Positions 25,819-34,461 are shown, counted from the stretch's first letter. The stretch is 64,000 bases of DNA from Chryseobacterium sp. c4a (GCF_009900745.1 NZ_WXVU01000001.1:620001-684000); one strand, 5' to 3'. Made by a program: numbers and translations. The notes: generated from the letters alone by a model not told the origin.

Positions 25819-26686
25819 ATTCACTTTCCAACTGTTTCTTTGCAGCCTCTAAACCTGATTTTTCTTTATCTGAAAGTTGAGGATACTTTAGATTCATTTT
25901 TTCAAGAGTATCTATAATGATCTGAATTGCTGCAGTTCTTGCAAACCACTTATTGTCCGCAGGCAGAACGTACCAAGGAGCATGGTCTTTTGATGTTTCG
26001 TTGATTGCGGTTTCATAAGCTTCCATATATTGATCAAACAGAGCTCTTTCTGGAAGATCTCCCGCAGAAAATTTCCAGTTTTTTTCCTGTTCGTTGATTC
26101 TGTCCAGAAGTCTTTTCTTTTGCTCATCCTTAGAAACATGCAGGAAGATTTTAATAATGGTTGTTCCGTTTTGAGCCAGATGTTTCTCGAAGTTTCTGAT
26201 GCTTTCATAGCGGTTTTCCCAGAATGTATTGTCAAAATCTTTTACAGAAGACCATGTTTTTTCATTTAAATTATATTCAGGATGAACTTTACATACTAAA
26301 ACACTTTCGTAGTGGGAACGATTGAAGATTCCGATCATGCCTTTTTGAGGTAAAGCCAGATAATGTCTCCAAAGAAAATCATGAGAGTATTCCTTTGAAC
26401 TCGGGGTTTTAAAGCTGGTTACATTACATCCTTGTGGATTTACACCTCCAAAAACATGTTCTATCATGCTGTCTTTTCCGGCTGCATCCATAGCCTGAAG
26501 TACCACAAGAAGAGATTGGCTGCCATCAGCATATAGCTTTTCCTGTAGTTCACGAAGTTTTTCTTTTTCCTGAATTAATAATTGTGTTCCTTCTTCTTTG
26601 GTAAGTTTTCCCTTATAAGAAGTAGAAGTTTTTTTTATTGAGAATTTTCCACTTACCTTAAAGTCGTCTGAGAAATTGGTGTCCAT
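25817..26686 (-). CDS. Polyphosphate kinase 2 family protein
   Basis: This 289-residue PPK2 has the Walker A-like LQAMDAAGKDSMI (residues 63-75), the DNA/nucleotide region FGGVNPQGCNVTSFKTPSSKE, the Walker B-like GIFNRSHYESVLV, and the lid RINEQEKNWKFSAGD. PPK2 enzymes transfer phosphate from polyphosphate to nucleoside mono- or diphosphates, or act in the reverse direction. The single-domain length fits class I or III. The ATG at 26686 is preceded after 14 nt by an 11-copy heptanucleotide repeat, which may affect its transcription. Confidence 0.92.
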   Translation of the reverse strand: MDTNFSDDFKVSGKFSIKKTSTSYKGKLTKEEGTQLLIQEKEKLRELQEKLYADGSQSLLVVLQAMDAAGKDSMIEHVFGGVNPQGCNVTSFKTPSSKEYSHDFLWRHYLALPQKGMIGIFNRSHYESVLVCKVHPEYNLNEKTWSSVKDFDNTFWENRYESIRNFEKHLAQNGTTIIKIFLHVSKDEQKKRLLDRINEQEKNWKFSAGDLPERALFDQYMEAYETAINETSKDHAPWYVLPADNKWFARTAAIQIIIDTLEKMNLKYPQLSDKEKSGLEAAKKQLESE

Positions 26687-26700
26687 ATATTTTTTTATTT

Positions 26701-26776
26701 AAAGATAAAAGATAAAAGATAAAAGATAAAAGATAAAAGATAAAAGATAAAAGATAAAAGATAAAAGATAAAAGAT
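26701..26776. repeat. Heptanucleotide tandem repeat (AAAGATA) x 10.9
   Basis: There are 76 bp of perfect AAAGATA units with no interruption. It lies 15-90 bp upstream of the PPK2 start codon. On the transcribed strand each unit reads TATCTTT, so consecutive units create TATCTTTT, one base off the -7 box TAnnTTTG. Confidence 0.97.
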
Positions 26777-26840
26777 CTTGTCGCTAAACTACTATTATCT
26801 GTTTAAATAGTCACTGTTTAAATAGCCATGCGGATATCAA

Positions 26841-26910
26841 CATCAATAGGGGCGGGCTTTAGCCCGGCCGGTTAAATAAATAAAAACTCCATTGGCTTTA
26901 GCCAAAACCT
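26841..26910. repeat. REP-like element, copy 1
   Basis: The element consists of CAATAGG, then GCGGGCTTTAGCCCG, a TAAATAAATAAA linker, then TCCATTGGCTTTAGCCAAAAC. Both GGGCTTTAGCCC and TGGCTTTAGCCA are short palindromes around CTTTAG. The second copy is at 39024-39092. Confidence 0.8.
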
Positions 26911-26977
26911 AAATGAAAGATTTGTATGGTGATGAAATACATTTATTTTGTTCAATATCTATTACCATAAATATAAC

Positions 26978-27004
26978 AAAAAACCGCCTCCATAGAGACG
27001 GTTT
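26978..27004 (-). terminator. Terminator of the DUF1573 gene
   Basis: On the minus strand AACCGTCTC and GAGGCGGTT pair around TATG, and TTTTTT follows. It lies about 20 bp after the stop. Confidence 0.8.
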
Positions 27005-27024
27005 CTTTATTTTTAAGTAGAGAA

Positions 27025-27489
27025 TTACTTCGCAGCAGCTTTTTTAGCAACTTTAGCAGCTTTTTTCTCAGCTTTAGCAACTTCTTTCTGCTCAGCAGGA
27101 GTTAATACTTTTGGTTCAGGAGCGTTAGCATCTACGTTTCCTTTGATGTAAATTACGCTTCTGCTGTTAGCAGGGTCGTTAGAGAAAACTTCAATCATTT
27201 TGTTGAATCCACCTGTAAGGGCAGTGTTGTATCCAACTTTGATCTTAGCAGATTTCCCTGGCATAATCGGATCTTGGCTGAATTCTGGAGTTGTACATCC
27301 ACAAGATGGTTTTACATTTGAAATGATCAAAGGCTTATCACCAGTGTTGGTTACTGTAAAGAATCTTGTACCATCAGAACTAGGCTTAATGTTACCATAG
27401 TCGAAAGTAGTTTTATCAAACGTAATAGTTTGTGCAGATGCTAGAGCAAATGTTCCGAATAATGCAATTCCTGCGATTAATTTCTTCAT
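27025..27489 (-). CDS. Secreted DUF1573 domain protein
   Basis: The start is set at 27489 (MKKLIAGIALFGTFALASA), a clear signal peptide with ASA cleavage. A longer frame from 27534 would begin upstream of the likely transcription start. The mature part (QTITFDKTTFDYGNIKPSSDGTRFFTVTNTGDKPLIISNVKPSCGCT) is a DUF1573 Ig-like fold with the conserved SCGCT motif. The last 30 residues are Ala/Lys-rich. DUF1573 proteins are abundant periplasmic or surface proteins in Bacteroidota of unknown role. It is divergent from valS. Confidence 0.88.
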   Translation of the reverse strand: MKKLIAGIALFGTFALASAQTITFDKTTFDYGNIKPSSDGTRFFTVTNTGDKPLIISNVKPSCGCTTPEFSQDPIMPGKSAKIKVGYNTALTGGFNKMIEVFSNDPANSRSVIYIKGNVDANAPEPKVLTPAEQKEVAKAEKKAAKVAKKAAAK

Positions 27490-27531
27490 ATTCTTGAATG
27501 TTAATATGTTTGTTAGATAAATTTTGTGAAA

Positions 27532-27539
27532 CAAAGTTA
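27532..27539 (-). promoter_or_regulatory. -7 promoter box of the DUF1573 gene (TAACTTTG)
   Basis: The minus strand reads TAACTTTG here, 43 bp upstream of the ATG at 27489. It supports that start over the one at 27534. Confidence 0.55.
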
Positions 27540-27581
27540 AAAATTATTTTAATTCATGCTTAAAAATTTTTTTCTTTAGAC

Positions 27582-27589
27582 TATTTTTG
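27582..27589 (+). promoter_or_regulatory. -7 promoter box of valS (TATTTTTG)
   Basis: This TAnnTTTG match lies 28 bp before the ATG at 27618. Transcription would start near 27595, which excludes the in-frame TTG at 27594 as start codon. Confidence 0.55.
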
Positions 27590-27617
27590 CAAATTGCAAG
27601 CCAAAGAAATAGAATTT

Positions 27618-30233
27618 ATGCAGATTTCAGAAAAGTACAATCCACAGGAAACAGAACAGAAATGGTACAATTACTGGTTGGAAAACAAATATTTCCACTC
27701 AGAACCTAATGACAAACCACCATATACCGTGGTCATTCCACCGCCAAACGTAACGGGGATATTACACATGGGACATATGTTGAACAATACCATTCAGGAT
27801 GTTCTGGTCCGTCGCGCAAGAATGCGCGGGTTTAATGCTTGTTGGATTCCGGGAACAGATCACGCTTCTATTGCTACCGAAGCTAAAGTTGTTGCTAAGT
27901 TGAAGTCTGAAGGAATCAGCAAGTCCGATATTACCCGTGAGCAATTCCTTGAGCATGCTTGGGAATGGACAAATAAATACGGAGGAACAATTCTTGAACA
28001 GCTTAAAAAATTAGGATGCTCATGTGATTGGGACAGAACCCGTTTCACTTTAGAAGACAAGCTTTCACAACAGGTTATCAAAAGCTTTGTAGATCTTTAT
28101 AATAAAGGTTTGATCTACAGAGGATACAGAATGGTAAACTGGGATCCGGAAGCCAAAACCAATATCTCAGATGAAGAGGTAATCTTTAAAGAGCAGAATG
28201 GAAAATTATATTTCCTTAAATATAAGATTGAAGGCTCAGAAGAGTTCCTTTCAGTAGCTACGACACGTCCTGAAACTATTTTCGGGGATACTGCCGTATG
28301 TATCAATCCTAATGATGAGAGATATGCTCATTTGAAAGGTAAAAATGTAATTGTACCCATTGTTGACAGAGTAATTCCAATTATCGAAGATGAATATGTG
28401 GATATTGAGTTTGGAACAGGAGCTTTAAAAATTACTCCTGCACACGATATCAATGACTATGAGATCGGGCAGAAACATCAGTTGAAAATGATTGATGCAT
28501 TGGATGATGACGGTAATCTTAACGAACATGGTCTTCATTATGCAGGTCAAAACAGATTTGATGTAAGAAAGCAAATCGCAAAAGAATTAGAAGAAAAAGG
28601 TCTTTTACTAAAAGCAGAAGATTATGTAAATAAAGTAGGAACATCTGAAAGAACAGGGGCAGTTATTGAACCTAAAATTTCTGTACAGTGGTTCCTTAAA
28701 ATGTCTGAAATTGCTAAACCTGCATTGGATGTAGTAATGGATGATGAAGTGAAATTCTATCCTGAAAAGTTTAAAAACACTTACAAATACTGGATGGAAA
28801 ACATCCGTGATTGGAATATTTCTCGTCAGCTTTGGTGGGGACAACAAATTCCAGCTTATTATTACGGAGCAGGAGATGAAGATTTTGTAGTTGCTGAAAC
28901 GAAAGAAGAAGCTTTAGAATTGGCAAAACAAAAAACAGGAAATCAGGAGCTAACGGTAGAAGGTCTTAGACAAGATGATGATGCTCTAGATACTTGGTTC
29001 TCTTCATGGTTATGGCCAATGTCTGTATTTGATGGATTATTGGATCCTGAAAATAAGGATATCAACTATTATTATCCTACCTCTGACCTGGTAACAGGGC
29101 CAGATATCATTTTCTTCTGGGTAGCTAGAATGATTATGGCAGGATTGGAGTATAGAAAAGAAGTTCCATTTAAGAATGTTTATTTCACAGGAATTGTAAG
29201 AGATAAGCAGAGAAGAAAGATGTCAAAATCTTTAGGAAACTCTCCGGATCCACTTGAATTGATGGAAAAATATGGCGCTGATGGTGTTCGTGTAGGTATT
29301 CTATTAAGCTCTGCAGCTGGAAATGACCTTCTTTTTGATGAAGATTTAATGCTTCAAGGAAGAAACTTCATGACGAAGATCTGGAATGCTTTCCGTTTGA
29401 TCAACATGTGGAACCATGAAGATAAACCAGCCATTGCTACCGATAATCAGGCTATCGAATGGTTCGAAAATAAATTAAATAAAACCATTGTTGAGATCAA
29501 TGATCAATTCGAGAAGTTCAGAATTTCTGATGCACTTCATTTGATCTATAAATTAATTTGGGATGATTTTTGTGGTTGGTATCTGGAAGCCATTAAACCT
29601 AACTATGGAGAAGGTATTTCTAAAGAAGTTTATAACAAAACAATATATTTCTTTGAAGAATTGATGAAACTGCTTCATCCGTTCATGCCTTTCTTAACAG
29701 AGGAATTATGGCAGACGATTTCAGAAAGAAATATTGAAGATGCTTTAGTTATTGCACAGCAAAAAGAAGCTACTACCTTCGATGAGACGATCATTAAAAA
29801 CTTTGAAACAGCTGCAGAATTGATCTCTGGAGTTAGAAATTACCGTCAGACAAAAGGTATTTCTCCAAGAGAAGCTGCTGAAATATATACCAATGCTGCT
29901 GAATTTGCTAATGAAGCAGTCGTAAGAAAACTGGCAAACGTTTCTGATATTCATTTTGGACAGAAAACTGATAAGCCAAGCTTTACATTCCTTGTGGGAG
30001 CAACGGAAGTTTCAATTCCTTTAAGTGAAAACTTAGATTTAGGAGAAGAAAAAGCTAAAACTGAAGAAGAATTAAAGTATCTGAAAGGATTCTTAATTTC
30101 AGTAGATAAAAAACTTTCCAACGAAAAGTTTGTAGCGAATGCAAAACCTGAAATTGTAGAGGTTGAGCGTAAGAAACAAAAAGATGCTCTTGATAAGATT
30201 GCGATCTTGGAAGAGAAGCTGAAAAGTTTATAA
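27618..30233 (+). CDS. valS: Valine--tRNA ligase
   Basis: This is an 871-residue class I synthetase with PPPNVTGILHMGHM (HIGH motif, residues 41-54) and RRKMSKSLGNSPDPL (KMSKS motif, about 537). The editing domain CP1 lies between them (TTRPETIFGDTAVCINP). The C-terminal coiled coil (about 800-871, charged heptads ending ILEEKLKSL) is typical of ValRS and binds tRNA-Val. The start ATG is taken at MQISEKYNP, because the longer TTG frame begins at the predicted transcription start. Confidence 0.97.
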   Translation: MQISEKYNPQETEQKWYNYWLENKYFHSEPNDKPPYTVVIPPPNVTGILHMGHMLNNTIQDVLVRRARMRGFNACWIPGTDHASIATEAKVVAKLKSEGISKSDITREQFLEHAWEWTNKYGGTILEQLKKLGCSCDWDRTRFTLEDKLSQQVIKSFVDLYNKGLIYRGYRMVNWDPEAKTNISDEEVIFKEQNGKLYFLKYKIEGSEEFLSVATTRPETIFGDTAVCINPNDERYAHLKGKNVIVPIVDRVIPIIEDEYVDIEFGTGALKITPAHDINDYEIGQKHQLKMIDALDDDGNLNEHGLHYAGQNRFDVRKQIAKELEEKGLLLKAEDYVNKVGTSERTGAVIEPKISVQWFLKMSEIAKPALDVVMDDEVKFYPEKFKNTYKYWMENIRDWNISRQLWWGQQIPAYYYGAGDEDFVVAETKEEALELAKQKTGNQELTVEGLRQDDDALDTWFSSWLWPMSVFDGLLDPENKDINYYYPTSDLVTGPDIIFFWVARMIMAGLEYRKEVPFKNVYFTGIVRDKQRRKMSKSLGNSPDPLELMEKYGADGVRVGILLSSAAGNDLLFDEDLMLQGRNFMTKIWNAFRLINMWNHEDKPAIATDNQAIEWFENKLNKTIVEINDQFEKFRISDALHLIYKLIWDDFCGWYLEAIKPNYGEGISKEVYNKTIYFFEELMKLLHPFMPFLTEELWQTISERNIEDALVIAQQKEATTFDETIIKNFETAAELISGVRNYRQTKGISPREAAEIYTNAAEFANEAVVRKLANVSDIHFGQKTDKPSFTFLVGATEVSIPLSENLDLGEEKAKTEEELKYLKGFLISVDKKLSNEKFVANAKPEIVEVERKKQKDALDKIAILEEKLKSL

Positions 30234-30264
30234 ATTTAAAATAAAGACAATACGTTGTCTTAAT

Positions 30265-30305
30265 ATCAGGCTGGGTACAGATGAATAACTTGTATCCAGC
30301 CTGAT
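30265..30305 (+). other. Inverted repeat downstream of valS
   Basis: ATCAGGCTGG and CCAGCCTGAT are perfect 10-bp arms around a 21-nt loop. Only three T follow, so it may be a weak terminator or an mRNA 3'-end hairpin. Confidence 0.6.
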
Positions 30306-30326
30306 GGTTTAAAGAAAAGATATAAA

Positions 30327-30962
30327 ATGACACATATAGAAAACATAAAGAAACTATTTTCGAAGGACTTTGTAGAAAGCCCGTTGTTAGAAAGTTTTGA
30401 AGTAGGAAAAATCTATCTATCCAGCGGTAAGCTGGTAGCTTGTGATCCTTTGATCACGAATGATATGCTTCCTTTTTCTACAGAGTTTCCGAAAGGAGAA
30501 TTCTCTGTGATGTTGCATAAGGAGAAGGACAGTAATTGTGTAGCCTATGCAGAAATTATTTTTAATAATACAGAAATTGCAGACTGGAAATTAGCGACTA
30601 CTGCTGGGCAGAAAGTAAAAGAATTGGCAGAGGGAGAGGTTTTTGGATATCCTGTAGAAAGTGGCATGGGCTGTTTCATGGATGTAGATACTCAAAACAG
30701 TCTTAACGAGCTGGAGCAAAAGCTTTATAACAATAAAGGAGCAGATTTCATGGGGATTTATGAAGAGTTTTTTCATGGGCATTTCTTTGATGAAAAAGGA
30801 GCAATAGACCAATATGCATTTTTAAAACCTTCAGACAATCATCCAGGAACTATATTCGCTTTTGAGACAGGATATGGTGAAGGTTTTTATGCCAGTTATG
30901 TAGGTTATGATAAAAATCAATCACCAGTGAAAATTATTACAGAATTTATTGAAATAAGTTAG
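30327..30962 (+). CDS. DUF4241 domain-containing protein
   Basis: This 211-residue protein matches DUF4241 across its length: VGKIYLSSGKLVACDPL near residue 27, GYPVESGMGCFMD near 107, and NHPGTIFAFETGYGEGFYASYVGYD near 170. The family has no known function and often occurs as small immunity- or toxin-associated proteins, but no partner is next to it here. It is cytoplasmic, with no signal or membrane segment. Confidence 0.85.
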   Translation: MTHIENIKKLFSKDFVESPLLESFEVGKIYLSSGKLVACDPLITNDMLPFSTEFPKGEFSVMLHKEKDSNCVAYAEIIFNNTEIADWKLATTAGQKVKELAEGEVFGYPVESGMGCFMDVDTQNSLNELEQKLYNNKGADFMGIYEEFFHGHFFDEKGAIDQYAFLKPSDNHPGTIFAFETGYGEGFYASYVGYDKNQSPVKIITEFIEIS

Positions 30963-30973
30963 GTAAATTTAAT

Positions 30974-30981
30974 TATTTTTG
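30974..30981 (+). promoter_or_regulatory. -7 promoter box (TATTTTTG) for the sugar kinase gene
   Basis: This TAnnTTTG match lies 46 bp before the ATG at 31028. Confidence 0.45.
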
Positions 30982-31027
30982 GCACGGAATTTAGTCTGTT
31001 ATAATTTTTAAACTAATATCAAACACA

Positions 31028-31918
31028 ATGAATTTCTCATCAGAACAACCCAAAATTATCGTTGTAGGAAGCTCCTCAATAGATCTTGTTTTGGAAACCG
31101 ATAAACTTCCCCTTCCTAATGAAACAGTACTCGCTGTAAACTCAGAGAGTTATTTTGGCGGGAAAGGAGCCAATCAGGCTGTAGGAACTGCAAGATTAGG
31201 GGCAAGCGTTTATTTTATAGGTTGTGTTGGAATGGATCCCCTGGGGCAGCAAATTATGAGAAATCTGGTGGGTGAAGGCGTAAATGTTGGTTTTGTACAT
31301 GAAACAGACAAAGAATCAACAGGTACAGCGTATGTAACAACATGTGAGGGAAATGCTGCTATTGTTGTGGTGCCCGCAGCCAACAAGTATCTTAAAAAGT
31401 CTCACATTGATGAGGCTGACCGCTATTTCCATACTTCTGATCTTATCCTTATACAACTTGAAGTTTCTATGGATGTAGTAGAGTACACCGTAAAGAAAGC
31501 TAAGAAATATGGTAGAAAAGTAGGTTTGTACGCTTCACCTGCCATGAGAGTGAGTGATGAGGTTCTGGAGCAGGTAGATTTTATTGTAGCTAAAAGCAAT
31601 GAGCTTTTTATTATTTTTGGTGAAGAGAAACGAGAAGAGGTTCTTAAAAAATATTTCAATAAGGTATTTGTAAGAGACGATACCAATTCTACGGTTTACT
31701 TTGATGGTACAGAAATGAAGTACTATAGAAAGAATAAAGAAAAGACCGTTTATAAGATGGGAATGGGTGATGCATTTACTTCAGGATTTGCCATTGCATT
31801 GTGCCATGGGAACTCTATTGAAGACTGTGTGAAATTTGGAAATGAAGTTTCATCAAGAGTTTCAGGAAGTAAGGGATCCCAAACCGGATTACCAAGAATG
31901 TCAGATTTCTTTTCTTAA
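31028..31918 (+). CDS. PfkB family carbohydrate kinase (ribokinase-like)
   Basis: This is a 296-residue ribokinase-fold protein. VVGSSSIDLVLETDKLPLPNET and YFGGKGANQAVGTARLGA (PfkB signature 1) bind the sugar. KMGMGDAFTSGFAIAL near residue 246 is the signature-2 region with the catalytic Asp, but GAGD is replaced by GMGD. The family phosphorylates ribose, adenosine or other sugars with ATP. The N terminus resembles RbsK. There is no ribose transport operon around it, so the substrate is open. Confidence 0.85.
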   Translation: MNFSSEQPKIIVVGSSSIDLVLETDKLPLPNETVLAVNSESYFGGKGANQAVGTARLGASVYFIGCVGMDPLGQQIMRNLVGEGVNVGFVHETDKESTGTAYVTTCEGNAAIVVVPAANKYLKKSHIDEADRYFHTSDLILIQLEVSMDVVEYTVKKAKKYGRKVGLYASPAMRVSDEVLEQVDFIVAKSNELFIIFGEEKREEVLKKYFNKVFVRDDTNSTVYFDGTEMKYYRKNKEKTVYKMGMGDAFTSGFAIALCHGNSIEDCVKFGNEVSSRVSGSKGSQTGLPRMSDFFS

Positions 31919-31974
31919 AACTATTTACGGCATATCGAAAGTTTAAAACTAAACGTAAAAATATACTTAAAATG

Positions 31975-31997
31975 TCCACTTTTATAGTGGATTTTTT
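31975..31997 (+). terminator. Terminator after the sugar kinase gene
   Basis: TCCACT pairs with AGTGGA around TTTAT, and six T follow. Confidence 0.7.
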
Positions 31998-32009
31998 CTT
32001 TTACCCCCT

Positions 32010-32852
32010 ATGGAAAAACTAATACTCACCACAGAAGACCATGCTTCCCTGACTGCCCATCTTTTTCAGCCTGAAAAAAGTAATGGAAAATTATTGCTTA
32101 TTAATTCTGCAACAGGTGTAAAACAGCATGTCTATTTTTCTTTTGCCAACTATTTTTCAGAGCAAGGATTTACGGTAATTACTTATGATTACAGAGGAAT
32201 AGGACTATCTAAACCAGAGAATATGAAAGGCTTCCATGGATCTATGAGAATATGGGGCTCAAAGGATTATAAAACCTTAACAACATATATTCAAAATCAA
32301 TTCTCGGAGTACAGAAAATTTTGTTTAGGACATTCGGTGGGGGCTTTAATACTAGGAATGAATAAAGATTCTAAGATATTTGAAGAATTGATATTTGTTG
32401 GAACTCAGAATGCTTTTGTTGGAAACCTCAGACTGAAAACAAAGATCGAAGCCTATCTGGGCTTTGGAATTGTACAGCCATTAACGACTTCATTATTAGG
32501 GTATTTTCCTGCAAATTGGTTTGGGCTTGGAGAAAGTCTTCCAAAAAATTGTGCATATGACTGGAGAACCTTAATTTTAAACAAAAAATCAACCAATAGA
32601 TTGTTGGAGAAAATTGATGATTATTCTAAAAATTTAACACAAAAAGTTTTTGTAATTCGTGCAGAGGATGATGTTTGGCTGACAGAAAAAGGAGTGATGA
32701 GTCTTTTAAATAATACTTATCCTAATCTTAGGCCAACGTACAGACTGATTAAAACAGCTGAATCTGAGAAAAAAGAAATTGGACACGTTAATTTTTTTAG
32801 AAGTTATAATCACAAGCTCTGGGATATTATTTTAAATGAACTGATAGATTAA
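32010..32852 (+). CDS. Alpha/beta hydrolase family protein
   Basis: This 280-residue alpha/beta hydrolase (COG4757-like) has the nucleophile elbow GHSVG at about residue 109, FTVITYDYRGIGLSKP for the preceding strand and turn, FVIRAEDDVW for the acid residue region, and GHVNFF with the likely catalytic His. It is soluble and the substrate is unknown. The TAA stop shares one base with the ATG of the downstream HD gene (TAATG), so the two are translationally coupled. Confidence 0.85.
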   Translation: MEKLILTTEDHASLTAHLFQPEKSNGKLLLINSATGVKQHVYFSFANYFSEQGFTVITYDYRGIGLSKPENMKGFHGSMRIWGSKDYKTLTTYIQNQFSEYRKFCLGHSVGALILGMNKDSKIFEELIFVGTQNAFVGNLRLKTKIEAYLGFGIVQPLTTSLLGYFPANWFGLGESLPKNCAYDWRTLILNKKSTNRLLEKIDDYSKNLTQKVFVIRAEDDVWLTEKGVMSLLNNTYPNLRPTYRLIKTAESEKKEIGHVNFFRSYNHKLWDIILNELID

Positions 32853-33499
32853 TGAAAAGCACGATTAACAACACCGTAGAATTTGTAAAAGAAAAATTAG
32901 AAGGAGCAGAAGCAGGACACGATTGGTTTCATATTGAAAGAGTGTGGAAGCTTGCTAAAAAAATAGCAGAAAAAGAAAAAGAAAGCGATCCGGTTGTAGT
33001 AGAACTATCTGCATTATTGCATGATATTGCAGATCCTAAATTTCACAATGGAGATGAAACAATAGCTCCGAAAATATCCAGAGAATTTTTAGAAAGCCAG
33101 AATGTTCCTAATGAAACCATTGAAAAGGTTTTATTTGTGATTGAAAATATTTCATTTAAAAACAGAAGCCAGGCACCTGCCAATCCACCTATTGAACTTA
33201 AAATTGTACAGGATGCTGATCGTATTGATGCCATTGGAGCAATAGGAATTGCCAGAACATTCAATTTTGGAGGATTTAAAAACAATCCGATGCATGATCC
33301 CGATGTTCAGCCTAATTTAAATATGTCTAAAGAACAGTACAAAAAATCTAATGGGACAACGATTAATCATTTTTATGAAAAATTATTGTTGCTAAAGGAT
33401 TTAATGAATACTGAACATGGTAAAAAAATGGCCCAGGAAAGACATGATTATATGCTGAATTTCCTAGACCAGTTTTACAAAGAGTGGAATGTAGATTAA
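32852..33499 (+). CDS. HD domain-containing phosphohydrolase
   Basis: This 215-residue HD-domain protein has the metal ligands in HDWFHIERVW (His23/Asp24), ALLHDIADPKFH (His-Asp), and QDADRIDAIGAIGIARTF (Asp). This matches the YedJ/uncharacterised HD group that hydrolyses phosphate esters of nucleotides. It is coupled to the upstream hydrolase by a 1-nt overlap. The physiological substrate is not evident. Confidence 0.9.
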   Translation: MKSTINNTVEFVKEKLEGAEAGHDWFHIERVWKLAKKIAEKEKESDPVVVELSALLHDIADPKFHNGDETIAPKISREFLESQNVPNETIEKVLFVIENISFKNRSQAPANPPIELKIVQDADRIDAIGAIGIARTFNFGGFKNNPMHDPDVQPNLNMSKEQYKKSNGTTINHFYEKLLLLKDLMNTEHGKKMAQERHDYMLNFLDQFYKEWNVD

Positions 33500-33525
33500 C
33501 ATGCTCTCAAAAAATCTGAAATCAG

Positions 33526-33533
33526 TATCTTTG
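33526..33533 (+). promoter_or_regulatory. -7 box TATCTTTG, possible leaderless start
   Basis: A perfect -7 box ends 4 nt before the ATG at 33538, so the transcript would start at or just after the A of the start codon. Confidence 0.5.
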
Positions 33534-33537
33534 CAAT

Positions 33538-34131
33538 ATGGTATTTTTCATTCTTGTTATCTTTTGGGCGTGTATCTTTTCTCTGATTTTATATAAAGTA
33601 AAATCGGGAAGACTGGCAAAATGGGCAAGACTGTTCCGTATTGTGACAGTAGTTTCTTCGATCTCTATTTTTACGTATTGGTTTATTAAGAAAAGTGCCG
33701 TAGCATTTGTTGATAATTCTGTAGGACTACAGGTTATTAATAAGCTTCCGCAAGCACTCGATTTCTATTTGATCAACGTTAATAAAATCGATAAAAACAC
33801 TAAGCTTGAACCTAAGCATATTGGAAAAATACGCCCGGAATATTACAGAGTAGAATATCTGAAAATGGATAAATCTGATGAATACTGGATTGTAGGCTAT
33901 CTTGGAAAGAAGAATCTGGTTTATTTTTCACAGCATTCTGTTCCTAACAAGAATATTGACCAGATTGTAGAAGTACAGAATTATATCAACCAAAGTATGA
34001 AGTTGTCTGAAGCTGCTAAAAAGCAGGTGGATGCTTACAATTATGAAAATACAAAGCTGGGGATCTGGATCACATTAGATTTTCTGCTTTTATTTCTCAA
34101 CCTGGTATTGCTTCTGAAGAAAAATAAATAA
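33538..34131 (+). CDS. Hypothetical membrane protein
   Basis: This 197-residue protein is unrecognised. It has membrane helices at about 2-19, 30-49 and 174-193, with a soluble middle of about 120 residues (FYLINVNKIDKNTKLEPKHIGKI) that would lie on one face of the membrane. The start codon follows a -7 box directly, suggesting leaderless translation. The next available Met lies deep in the protein, so an alternative start is unlikely. Confidence 0.65.
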   Translation: MVFFILVIFWACIFSLILYKVKSGRLAKWARLFRIVTVVSSISIFTYWFIKKSAVAFVDNSVGLQVINKLPQALDFYLINVNKIDKNTKLEPKHIGKIRPEYYRVEYLKMDKSDEYWIVGYLGKKNLVYFSQHSVPNKNIDQIVEVQNYINQSMKLSEAAKKQVDAYNYENTKLGIWITLDFLLLFLNLVLLLKKNK

Positions 34132-34149
34132 GAAACTAAATTATATATT

Positions 34150-34222
34150 CTCTCGCAGATTTTACTGATTGTGCAGATGATTAAGTTGTATTAATCTGCT
34201 TGATCTGGAAAATCTGCGAGAG
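34150..34222. repeat. Long inverted repeat with GCAGAT words; probable terminator
   Basis: CTCTCGCAGATTTT (34150-34163) and AAAATCTGCGAGAG (34209-34222) are perfect 14-bp arms, followed by seven T. The loop contains a second hairpin, GCAGATgATTAA/TTAATCTGC. It sits between two convergent genes and can end both. Confidence 0.75.
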
Positions 34223-34230
34223 TTTTTTTA

Positions 34231-34461
34231 TTAAGGATAATCCAGAATGAGCATAATCTGCTCCTTATAGTCTTCTGGGCAGGCTTTTATCAATTTATCC
34301 TTATTTTGTTTACTGATCTGTTGGGGTTCCAGCCATTCTGTTTTATTAGAGTTCAGACTGTGATTGTCATATACTCTTTTTATAGTATGGTCTTCATAGA
34401 AGATGTATTCATCTCCAAGCCAGTTGCCGGAGATGCTGATTTTGCAAATTTCCTTTTTCAT
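34231..34461 (-). CDS. Hypothetical small protein
   Basis: This is a 76-residue protein without signal or membrane segment (MKKEICKISISGNWLGDEYIFYEDH...). The sequence has a balanced composition and a plausible small beta-rich fold. Its stop lies 8 bp from a strong terminator, which supports a real gene. No family is recognised. Confidence 0.55.
   Translation of the reverse strand: MKKEICKISISGNWLGDEYIFYEDHTIKRVYDNHSLNSNKTEWLEPQQISKQNKDKLIKACPEDYKEQIMLILDYP

Larger units (their letters stand above)
26687..27024. other. Gene-free interval upstream of the PPK2 gene
   Basis: This interval holds, in order, the heptanucleotide repeat (26701-26776), a duplicated word tgtttaaatagtcac/tgtttaaatagcca, a REP-like element (26841-26910), and the terminator of the DUF1573 gene. 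I see no coding sequence. Confidence 0.7.

Noticed and set aside
26701..26776. CRISPR array
   Set aside because: It is a continuous 7-bp tandem repeat without spacers, and no cas gene is near.
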